Shown here: positions 1 to 5,534 of the stretch, one piece after another
Position numbering within the stretch: the first letter of the stretch is position 1
Layout of the letters: each line of letters opens with the position of its first letter
Assembly (NCBI GenBank): GCA_937967685.1
Contig: CALBTX010000093.1
Coordinates: 1 to 15,036 of the forward strand
Reading direction: 5' to 3'
Length of the DNA stretch: 15,036 nt
Source of the DNA: an uncultured Bacillaceae bacterium
Lineage (GTDB): Bacteria > Bacillota > Bacilli > Caldalkalibacillales > Caldalkalibacillaceae
Made by a program: the position numbers and the translations under genes
The notes under the pieces: generated by a model
Databases searched by the model: none
Told to the model about the DNA's origin: nothing
What the model saw: the letters and a program-made list of their open reading frames with translations, nothing else

Positions 1-186
1 CTCACTGTGGATGACTTCGACATCGTCAATTTGATGCAACTCACTCAGAAGAATGATGAAAGACAAAATGCTCATGGCTCGATCCAGTCAAACTTTGTTA
101 GGATGGAGGATCAAAGAAGCCCATTGATGGGAGCCGGCATTTTTCTCAGAAATGGTTACACAGATATCTGCGGATGGGAAAGTTAA
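1..186 (+). other. Unassigned open frame at the left edge
   Basis: Frame 1 of the plus strand is open from the window edge to a TAA at 184-186 (61 codons, ending DICGWES). I see no family I recognise, and an open run of this length is not rare by chance. On the minus strand, an ATG at about 105 opens a frame running off the left edge (MSILSFIILLSELHQIDDVE). It is hydrophobic at first and then resembles a regulatory-domain tail, but it has no good ribosome binding site and an in-frame stop just upstream. Neither strand can be called a gene. From 187 to 287 I see nothing beyond AT-rich spacer. Confidence 0.12.
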
Positions 187-287
187 GGGGCAGAACCATA
201 TTTTACAACAAAAACCATTTATAGAGCCTTATTCCAAAAAATTGTTCTGGGCTGTCGATGACCGCAGCATGTTGTGTCATTTTTTTG

Positions 288-293
288 TATAAT
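288..293 (+). promoter_or_regulatory. Possible -10 box for the small basic protein gene
   Basis: A perfect TATAAT lies 57 bp before the chosen start of the small basic protein. The matching -35 position (about 265-270) is poor, so this is only a plausible sigma-A promoter. Confidence 0.35.
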
Positions 294-349
294 TGGATTA
301 AATGACAAATCGGAGAAAAGAAAATAGGGATAATCACGGAGGGATTGAA

Positions 350-502
350 TTGTCAATCAACAAAACGCGCAGATTTTTGTATACGCTCGCTCGTATTTTG
401 GGAGATGTAAACGCTGTAAAAAAGGGCAAGGTCGGGAAAAGGATTGCACGAAGGGCAGCAGGACGGGCAACTGGGAAAATGTTGCGAAACTTATTCAAAT
501 AG
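350..502 (+). CDS. Small highly basic protein, about 50 residues, conserved type of unknown function
   Basis: The TTG at 350 is the best start, because a strong GGAGGG (338-343) lies 6 bases before it. The in-frame ATG at 302 has no such site and would add 16 residues unlike the rest. The 50-residue product begins MSINKTRRFLYTLARILGDV and ends in a Lys/Arg-rich tail (KKGKVGKRIARRAAGRATGKMLRNLFK) with almost no acidic residues. I recall similar short proteins of the form 'ARxLGDVNAxKKGKVGKR' in Bacilli, none with a known function as far as I know. The charge would suit nucleic acid or membrane binding, but that is inference. It is a single-gene unit, with its own terminator directly after the stop. 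Confidence 0.72.
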   Translation: MSINKTRRFLYTLARILGDVNAVKKGKVGKRIARRAAGRATGKMLRNLFK

Positions 503-504
503 TG

Positions 505-534
505 AAACGGCGAGCCAATCTTAGCCGTTTTTTT
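505..534 (+). terminator. Rho-independent terminator of the small basic protein gene
   Basis: AAACGGC (505-511) pairs with GCCGTTT (524-530) around a 12-base loop, and the T-run continues to 534. It begins 3 bases after the stop codon. Confidence 0.72.
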
Positions 535-589
535 CTCATTTGACATGTCGGAGAAGGAAAATAATATGGGAAATAAGAAGGATGATTGA

Positions 590-646
590 GTGAATGCTGT
601 AGGACTTATTGTCTCTATCATATTCTTTTGCACAACGCTGTACTGA
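590..646 (+). CDS. Possible 18-residue hydrophobic peptide
   Basis: A GTG at 590 follows AGAAGGA (577-583) at about 6 bases and opens a frame reading MNAVGLIVSIIFFCTTLY before TGA at 644-646. It is almost entirely apolar, like a single short membrane segment. It is preceded by another tiny frame (MGNKKDD, ATG at 566) whose stop abuts the GTG, so the two could be coupled. A stem-loop follows at 661-694. Small toxin-like or membrane-associated peptides have this look, but the frame is short enough to be chance and I recognise no family. Confidence 0.22.
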   Translation: MNAVGLIVSIIFFCTTLY

Positions 647-660
647 CTTAAAGCACTCAG

Positions 661-694
661 AAAACATTTCTTTTAATACAGAAAGTAATGTTTT
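661..694 (+). other. Stem-loop after the possible small peptide
   Basis: Arms 661-673 (AAAACATTTCTTT) and 682-694 (AAAGTAATGTTTT) pair with one T-T mismatch around an 8-base loop. The stem is A/T rich and no T-run extends beyond it, so it is a weak terminator or a structured transcript end. Confidence 0.3.
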
Positions 695-706
695 AACAAA
701 AAGTTG

Positions 707-733
707 ACTGAGCCTTGACCAGGCTCAGTTTTT
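707..733. terminator. Terminator after the Fic gene, probably bidirectional
   Basis: ACTGAGCCT (707-715) pairs perfectly with AGGCTCAGT (721-729) around a 5-base loop. A T-run follows on the plus strand (to 733). On the minus strand the stem is followed by CAACTTTTTG. It lies 7 bases beyond the Fic stop codon, so it should end the leftward Fic transcript. Confidence 0.72.
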
Positions 734-739
734 GGTTGG

Positions 740-1486
740 TTAACTCAATATACTTAAATATTTAACCATGCTATCTTTCACTTCCTCCGCCACCAGTTTG
801 ACAAACGGGGCCAGATCACCTTGTACACTGGCCGTCTCCAAAGTTTCGTAGTACACCAACCGTTTTTGTGAATCGGATTTTAAAATGGCCGGAGGAAACC
901 CCTTATGCATTAAAACAAAGTTCATCAGTAATCGGGTCGTCCGTCCGTTGCCATCGACAAACGGATGGATATAAACAAACCTGAAATGGAGCGTGCCAGC
1001 CAACTCCACCGGATGAAGTTTGTCTAGAGCTTTGTTATACCAGTCTAACAAGTCTTTAATCTGTTCAGGCACTCTTAAGTAATGAACCGGTTGATGCTGA
1101 CTGCCTGATATGCGGACATTGATGGTCCGATACTTTCCGGCACTTTTGTCGTCTATGTTCTTTAGAATTAAACTGTGAACATCCTTGATCACCTTTTCGG
1201 ACAAAGGGGTCTGTCGTGAAATGATTTCTTCAACATAGTCTATCGCTTCGGCATGATTGATGGCTTCAAAATGTTCCCTTAATGTTTTACCACCAATTGT
1301 CAAGCCTTCTTCCAACACCATTTTGGTTTCAAGCATCGAGAGTGTATTCCCTTCAATGGCATTAGAGTGGTACGTCCATTCCAACCGGTAAACGTCCCGC
1401 AAATTTCTGACCGCTTCGGGCGGGAAGGGCCTGCGCGCATCCAGCTTTTGTTTAAGGATATCTATTTCTTTTAAAAGGGATTCCAT
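740..1486 (-). CDS. Fic-domain protein (putative AMP transferase), class II
   Basis: Fic enzymes transfer AMP, or less often another nucleotide-derived group, to hydroxyl groups of target proteins. The 248-residue product contains the full active-site motif HPFVDGNGRTTR at about residues 174-185: the catalytic His, the Asp that holds Mg2+, and the anion-binding Gly-Asn-Gly-Arg. Near the N-terminus it has SNAIEGN (about 41-47), the inhibitory helix motif that defines class II Fic proteins, in which the Glu blocks ATP. It is therefore expected to be self-inhibited and needs no separate antitoxin; none is visible nearby. The second ATG (1486) is chosen because GGGG lies 9 bases ahead; the ATG at 1492 has only 3. 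The target is unknown. The gene has its own promoter and terminator, so it is probably independent of the upstream regulator gene. Confidence 0.93.
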   Translation of the reverse strand: MESLLKEIDILKQKLDARRPFPPEAVRNLRDVYRLEWTYHSNAIEGNTLSMLETKMVLEEGLTIGGKTLREHFEAINHAEAIDYVEEIISRQTPLSEKVIKDVHSLILKNIDDKSAGKYRTINVRISGSQHQPVHYLRVPEQIKDLLDWYNKALDKLHPVELAGTLHFRFVYIHPFVDGNGRTTRLLMNFVLMHKGFPPAILKSDSQKRLVYYETLETASVQGDLAPFVKLVAEEVKDSMVKYLSILS

Positions 1487-1520
1487 AACCATTTTCCCCG
1501 CTTCGGATTCATTTTCCTTG

Positions 1521-1529
1521 ATTATACCA
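1521..1529 (-). promoter_or_regulatory. Extended -10 promoter for the Fic gene
   Basis: The minus strand reads TGGTATAAT here, a perfect extended -10 element (TGnTATAAT). It lies 34 bases before the Fic start and just after the RpiR stop codon. The -35 region is poor, as is common with extended -10 promoters. Confidence 0.5.
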
Positions 1530-1543
1530 AAGTTACAATTTAA

Positions 1544-2398
1544 CTAATAAAAAACATTGAAGTTTTCCCAGAGGTTTTCCAAGTCGCCCAGACGCTTTTC
1601 CACCTTATGTTTTTCGATGCGGGTCACCGCGGTGATTAACGCATTGATCAGACTGAGAGGGGCTACAAATGAATTAATAAATGAATTGATGTCGCTGGCA
1701 GCGGTCAAACGGATGTCTGAATGGGGGATTAAAGGTGAAAGAATATGATCGGTCAGACACATCGTTCGCGCCCCTTTGTCCCGGGCATATTTCAAAACTT
1801 CTACCGTTCTTTTTGTGTACCGGGCAAAGCCCATGCCGATCACCAAATCCCGGTCTGTGATGCCGAGTAAATGTTCGGAAATACCGTCGGCCTGGACAAT
1901 CAGCTCCGTGTTCTGCAACACCAGATCTAAATAAAACTCTAGGAAAGAACCGAGGCTGGCCGCACTGCGGTAAGCAATGATATAAATATTGTCCGCCTGG
2001 ATGATCGCATCCACGGCGCTTTTGAATTCTTTAGGATCAAGCTGCTGTATGGTCGCCTGAATATTCGACAGATCATCCCTAAGCACTTCGGCGGCGACAT
2101 CATCCTTCCCATTCCGATTAGCCTTACTCGTGATTTGCAGTCGTTCCACAGTCGTCCAGCGTCGTTTGAGTGCTTCGCGCAAATGGCGCTGCATATCGGG
2201 ATAGCCCTGGTAATCCAGAAAAACGGCAAAACGGACGACCGTGGCCTCCCCCACCCCAGACAGTTGAGCTAATTTACTGGCAGTCAGGAAAGGGGCAGAA
2301 TCCGGATGATTAATAATGTATTGAGCAATTTTTTGCTGGGATTTGCTCATTTGATCCATCTTGTTCATAATTCTTTGATAAATATCAGACTGATACAA
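1544..2398 (-). CDS. RpiR/MurR-family transcriptional regulator (HTH + SIS)
   Basis: RpiR-type regulators control sugar, amino-sugar and some amino-acid catabolic operons; a SIS domain binds a phosphorylated or related metabolite. The 284-residue product has the family's N-terminal helix-turn-helix (about 38-66, with TASKLAQLSGVGEATVVRF) and a SIS domain (about 135-255, with IIAYRSAASLG and a typical LVIGMGFARYTKRTVEVLKYARDKGA strand-loop-helix). The TTG at 2398 is the likely start: AAGGAGG (2406-2412) lies 7 bases ahead, and the chain then begins YQSDIYQRIMNKMDQMSKSQ as family members do. Extending to 2473 would add a non-homologous, Cys-containing leader. It lies 101 bp downstream of the aminotransferase gene on the same strand, and probably shares its transcript. 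Its most likely targets are the aminotransferase and the divergent TRAP operon (inference). Confidence 0.93.
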   Translation of the reverse strand: MYQSDIYQRIMNKMDQMSKSQQKIAQYIINHPDSAPFLTASKLAQLSGVGEATVVRFAVFLDYQGYPDMQRHLREALKRRWTTVERLQITSKANRNGKDDVAAEVLRDDLSNIQATIQQLDPKEFKSAVDAIIQADNIYIIAYRSAASLGSFLEFYLDLVLQNTELIVQADGISEHLLGITDRDLVIGMGFARYTKRTVEVLKYARDKGARTMCLTDHILSPLIPHSDIRLTAASDINSFINSFVAPLSLINALITAVTRIEKHKVEKRLGDLENLWENFNVFY

Positions 2399-2474
2399 GA
2401 TTCTTCCTCCTTCCCTTTCCCTCAGGCAGACGTCCCCTGCCCGGAAACACGTGATCCAATGAACCCGTTTCATT

Positions 2475-2518
2475 TCTTCATTGCCTGAGCTTCAAATATT
2501 CATTGCCTAAGCTTCAAA
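2475..2518 (-). repeat. 22-bp tandem duplication over the aminotransferase stop codon
   Basis: On the minus strand two adjacent 22-bp units, 2518-2497 and 2496-2475, differ at only two positions (core TTTGAAGCTtAGGCAATGAA against TTTGAAGCTcAGGCAATGAA). The first unit encodes the last residues LKLRQ and the TGA stop; the second follows the stop and is noncoding. The protein end is unchanged by the duplication. Confidence 0.85.
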
Positions 2519-3891
2519 CGCTTCACGGCCGTTTCATAAGCGTCGATCGTCGTTTGTATCTCATCTTCTCCGTGAGCGACTGATAATGAATAGCGATTTA
2601 AAGGTTTCGTATAGATACCCAGTGACAACAGATGGTAATCCAGTTCTTTGCGCAAAGACAGATTTGTTTTCTGTAAATGACGATAATTCAGGACAGGTTC
2701 ATCACTTATGACCAGCCCGAAAATGCTCCCCATCCCGACCGTTTGACCCGGTATTTGATAATAGTGTAACACACTTTCAATCCCTTGTTGTAGTTTTTGG
2801 GTCATTCTCACCAGTTGATCAAATTGCCCTTCCTGTTCAAGCACTTGAATCGTAGCCAGCCCTGCCGCAAGTACAGACGGATGGCCATTGTACGTACCGC
2901 TGTGGAATAAAACTTCTTTTCGGGCCGACTGTCCATCCATGGAAAACAAATCTTTTTTGCCGTAGGGGGAACTAAACTCCATGATTTCTTTCTTGCCGCC
3001 CACCGCTCCGACGGGGAATCCACCGCCCAAAACTTTACCGAGTACAGTGAGATCCGGCGTCACTTCATATACCGACTGGGCTCCCCCAAGGCTCACTCGA
3101 AATCCGGTTTTCACTTCATCAAAAATGAGCACAATACCGAGCTCTTCTGTAATTTTCCTGATCCCTCGCAAAAATGGTTTTGTGGCCGGGATAAATCCTG
3201 CCTGCACCGGTTCGAGGACGACTGCGGCCAATTCGCCAGCATGCTTGCGCAACAGGGCTTCACTCGCTTCAAGATCATTAAAAGGCAGAACAAGCGTATG
3301 CTCGGCATAATAGTCATCAATGCCGGTGGAATCGGGAACGGCGATCGGCTCGGAAGCTGAACCGGCCTGTTCCAAAGAGGGGCTGACACTCATTAATACT
3401 TGGTCAAATCCGCCGTGATAATGGCCTTCAAACTTGGCAATTTTAAATTTGTTCGTATACGCATAGGCCAAACGGACCGCCAGCAACGCCGCTTCCGTAC
3501 CCGAATTGGTGTAGCGCACTTGTTCCACGCCGGGGTATAATCTGATGAGCTTTTCAGCCAATTGTGTTTCTAATTCGTGCGGGGTTCCGAAAATGGTCGT
3601 TCCTTTTGTCACCATCTGTTTAATAACAGCCTGTGTGATTTGATGATGACCATGACCGAGAATTAACGCACCGTAAGCGAGCAAATAATCAACATAATGA
3701 TTCCCGTCAATGTCTTTCAGCCAAGCCCCCTCAGCTTCCTCCATAAATATGGGATAGGGATCGAAATATTTAATGTTGGCGGTGACTCCGCCGGGGAGAA
3801 CATGTGCTGCCTTTTGATGGGCAGCATAAGATTTTTTTGTTTTTTCTTTTAAGATGTCAAGCGGATCACGAGAAACTGAAATGGCCATCAT
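2500..3891 (-). CDS. Class III PLP-dependent aminotransferase, glutamate-1-semialdehyde aminotransferase-like
   Basis: The roughly 463-residue product is a fold-type I PLP enzyme of class III. It has NSGTEAALLAVRLA (about 129-142, cofactor phosphate region), EGHYHGG (155-161), FDEVKTGFR (257-265, with Asp258 contacting the PLP ring nitrogen) and LGKVLGGGFPVGAVGG with the Schiff-base Lys286. These match the glutamate-1-semialdehyde 2,1-aminotransferase branch. However, the GSA substrate-loop region is replaced by SPSLEQAGSASEPIAVPDSTG, an extra KKDLFSMDGQSARKEVLF segment is present, and no heme genes are nearby. A catabolic transaminase (for a beta- or omega-amino acid, for example) therefore fits better than HemL; the substrate is unknown. 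AGGAGGA (3896-3902) precedes two adjacent ATGs (3891 and 3888), either of which could be used; the in-frame extension to 3951 lacks support. It is followed by the RpiR gene and is divergent from the TRAP operon. Confidence 0.9.
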   Translation of the reverse strand: MMAISVSRDPLDILKEKTKKSYAAHQKAAHVLPGGVTANIKYFDPYPIFMEEAEGAWLKDIDGNHYVDYLLAYGALILGHGHHQITQAVIKQMVTKGTTIFGTPHELETQLAEKLIRLYPGVEQVRYTNSGTEAALLAVRLAYAYTNKFKIAKFEGHYHGGFDQVLMSVSPSLEQAGSASEPIAVPDSTGIDDYYAEHTLVLPFNDLEASEALLRKHAGELAAVVLEPVQAGFIPATKPFLRGIRKITEELGIVLIFDEVKTGFRVSLGGAQSVYEVTPDLTVLGKVLGGGFPVGAVGGKKEIMEFSSPYGKKDLFSMDGQSARKEVLFHSGTYNGHPSVLAAGLATIQVLEQEGQFDQLVRMTQKLQQGIESVLHYYQIPGQTVGMGSIFGLVISDEPVLNYRHLQKTNLSLRKELDYHLLSLGIYTKPLNRYSLSVAHGEDEIQTTIDAYETAVKRLKLRQ

Positions 3892-3975
3892 GCATTCCTC
3901 CTGGATTTTTTCCTTTCCTCCGAAAAACGTCCTTCGTGGCATCAAAAACAAACGGCTTCCATCAGATTCATTTCA

Positions 3976-4084
3976 AGACATTTCCATTTTGATTAGGTGA
4001 TTATCACATCTCCAGAGACATTTCCATCTTGATTAGGTAAATTTTTTCAACATTTCCAAAGACATCTCCGTTTTGATTAGGTAA
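3976..4084. repeat. Three direct copies of a 25-bp element, candidate operators
   Basis: Copies lie at 3976-4000, 4016-4040 and 4060-4084. Each starts AGACAT, then TCC, then TTGATTAGGT; copies differ from each other at two to four positions. Start-to-start spacing is 40 and 44 bp, close to four helical turns, so a protein bound to all three would sit on roughly one face of the DNA. They lie between the divergent aminotransferase and TAXI receptor genes. The sites have no clear inner palindrome. The local RpiR regulator is the obvious candidate ligand, but this is inference; simple tandem duplication without function is the alternative. Confidence 0.6.
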
Positions 4085-4239
4085 ATTTCACAATTAATAT
4101 TTTTTGAAGCAAATCCTCCTTCTTTTTATTTTATTATATGAATTATTTATTTCATTTTCTACCCTAATGTTTATTTTAATCATTGATTTTTATATAAAAT
4201 AGTTCAAATTTACTAGTTCTAATTAAATAGTTCAAAAAT
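4085..4239. other. AT-rich spacer with a partial direct repeat
   Basis: This is the remainder of the divergent control region. It is strongly AT-rich and contains two copies of AAATAGTTCAAA (4197-4208 and 4225-4236) 28 bp apart, with a third related TAGTTCTAA between them. No ORF or terminator is visible. Confidence 0.4.
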
Positions 4240-4268
4240 TAGACATGTTTTACTTATTTTGTTAATAT
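4240..4268 (+). promoter_or_regulatory. Sigma-A-like promoter for the TRAP operon
   Basis: A TAGACA -35 box (4240-4245) is separated by 17 bp from a TAATAT -10 box (4263-4268). The expected transcript start near 4275 is 30 bases before the chosen TTG start. It would exclude the alternative upstream start at 4259. Confidence 0.45.
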
Positions 4269-4306
4269 CATGGTGTAAACATTTTTTCGAAAAGGGGGAA
4301 CTCATA

Positions 4307-5428
4307 TTGCGTGCGAAGCCGTTGTTGCTTTTTGCCCTGCTCATAGCAACGATCATGTTGATTGCGGCTTGCGGGGGGAATTCCGATTCCGGAAATACGA
4401 ATGAAGGAGAAAACACCGGATCCAATAACTCTGCGAATACCGGTAATACGAACGAGGAAAACACCGGAGATGAACAGGATGCTGATGGAAACGGCGGGGG
4501 CGGAAACTATGCCGTAGCCATCGGACCGGCGGGAAGTGCGACACAATCAGCCACTCAACTCATTCTTGAAGCCTATGGTATTGAAGAAGGGGATTATGAA
4601 GCTTTCCAGGAAGGATTCGGCGATGCGGCAAACCAGATGCAGGACCAGATCATTGACATCTCATTCGGTTTGCTTGGCTTGCCGGCGGGAAGTGTTAACG
4701 AACTGCACGCCTCGACCGGAGATGCCAAAATGATCAGTCTTTCCGATGAAGCGCTGGATTATATTGAAGAGAACAGTGATTACCAGCGGTACACCATTCC
4801 GGCTGACAGCTATGATTTTATGGAAGAAGACGCCCAGACGATTACGGCGTACGCCGTCCTGGTGGGCAATACGAACACGATCGATGAAGAACTCGGTTAC
4901 GAACTGGCCCGCATCATGGTTGAGCATGCTGAAGAAAATACACACGAACAATCCAATCATATGACTTTGGAAAATGCGCTGAACGGTGCTGAAGGATTGC
5001 CCCTTCATCCCGGTGCGGCCAAATATTATGAAGAGCAGGGCCTGCTTTCCGGAGATGAAGAAATCGCTGAAGTCACCGCAGATGCCGCCGCCCGCAAAAC
5101 AGACCTCATCCTCGGCACGGGCAGTGAAGGGGGGACTTACTATCCGCTCGGCGGAGAAATGGCCAACGTGTGGAACAATCATCTTGACGGGGTGACAGTG
5201 ACAAATACGGCAACGGGGGCATCAGTGGAAAACTTGGCTGATATTCGTGACGGGCAACAAGATCTGGGTATGACCGTGCATATTCCGGCCCTGCAAGCGT
5301 TAGCCGGAGAAGGTGATTTTGAAGGGGCACCAGTAGAAAACTTTGCTTTTATCGGGCACATCTATCCGGAGGTCATGCAAATCGTCACACGTGAAAGTAC
5401 CGGCATTGAAAGCCTCGATGATTTATAA
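4307..5428 (+). CDS. TAXI-family TRAP transporter substrate-binding lipoprotein, apparently circularly permuted
   Basis: The TTG at 4307 has GGGGG (4294-4298) 8 bases ahead and gives a clean lipoprotein signal: MRAKPLLLF, a hydrophobic core, and the lipobox IAAC with lipidated Cys22. A 45-residue Asn/Thr/Glu/Gly linker follows (NTNEGENTG and NTNEENTG repeats). The folded part is TAXI-family, but the order is unusual. Residues 69-247 (VAIGPAGSATQ, LILEAYGI, FGDAANQMQDQIID, YTIPADSYDFMEEDAQTITAYAVLV, LHPGAAKYYEEQGLL) correspond to the second half of normal TAXI proteins. Residues 265-373 (LILGTGSEGGTYYPLGGEMANVWN, TNTATGASVENL, IGHIYPEVMQIVTRESTGIESLDDL) correspond to the first half. All segments appear once and the frame is intact, so it looks like a circular permutation, not a broken gene. 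It binds a ligand outside the membrane and delivers it to the permease encoded 106 bp downstream; known TAXI ligands include glutamate and 2-oxoacids. Confidence 0.9.
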   Translation: MRAKPLLLFALLIATIMLIAACGGNSDSGNTNEGENTGSNNSANTGNTNEENTGDEQDADGNGGGGNYAVAIGPAGSATQSATQLILEAYGIEEGDYEAFQEGFGDAANQMQDQIIDISFGLLGLPAGSVNELHASTGDAKMISLSDEALDYIEENSDYQRYTIPADSYDFMEEDAQTITAYAVLVGNTNTIDEELGYELARIMVEHAEENTHEQSNHMTLENALNGAEGLPLHPGAAKYYEEQGLLSGDEEIAEVTADAAARKTDLILGTGSEGGTYYPLGGEMANVWNNHLDGVTVTNTATGASVENLADIRDGQQDLGMTVHIPALQALAGEGDFEGAPVENFAFIGHIYPEVMQIVTRESTGIESLDDL

Positions 5429-5447
5429 AACTCGATAATCTATAAAA
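5414..5447 (+). repeat. 17-bp tandem duplication over the stop codon of the TAXI gene
   Basis: Units 5414-5430 (CTCGATGATTTATAAAA) and 5431-5447 (CTCGATAATCTATAAAA) are adjacent and differ at two positions. The first encodes LDDL and the TAA stop. The second repeats an LDNL-stop in another frame. Confidence 0.82.
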
Positions 5448-5471
5448 AGTGGATAAGATAAAGGATAACGC

Positions 5472-5502
5472 ATGGGGCTTGGCACAACGTGTCCGGCCCC
5501 AT
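5472..5502 (+). other. Strong intercistronic hairpin between receptor and permease genes
   Basis: ATGGGGC (5472-5478) pairs with GCCCCAT (5496-5502), and the interior adds GG-CAC/GTG-CC pairing around an AAC loop. No T-run follows, so it is not a usual terminator. In binding-protein transporter operons, hairpins at this place commonly protect the receptor mRNA or lower readthrough, giving more receptor than permease; that role here is inference. Confidence 0.55.
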
Positions 5503-5534
5503 TATGCTACAAGTAAATTGAAGGTGGTGAACAG

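Noticed and set aside
2399..2473. N-terminal extension of the RpiR regulator
   Set aside because: The added residues run through the AAGGAGG site at 2406-2412 and are unlike the family N-terminus.
2500..3891. Naming the aminotransferase hemL
   Set aside because: The PLP motifs fit, but the substrate-loop region and an insertion differ from typical HemL, and the context is transport and regulation, not heme synthesis.
4259..4306. Upstream TTG start at 4259 for the TAXI receptor
   Set aside because: It would place charged residues (CKHFFEKGE) ahead of the signal peptide, lies within the predicted -10 box region and has no ribosome binding site. The TTG at 4307 has GGGGG 8 bases ahead.
4661..5182. 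Long minus-strand frame opposite the TAXI gene
   Set aside because: It is a shadow of the coding frame: no ribosome binding site and no recognisable family, while the plus strand has clear family motifs.
4307..5428. TAXI receptor gene as a truncated or frameshifted pseudogene
   Set aside because: The first blocks after the signal look like a protein that has lost its first half, and the end looks cut at SLDDL. But both halves are present once in a single open frame with an intact lipoprotein signal, so permutation explains it better.
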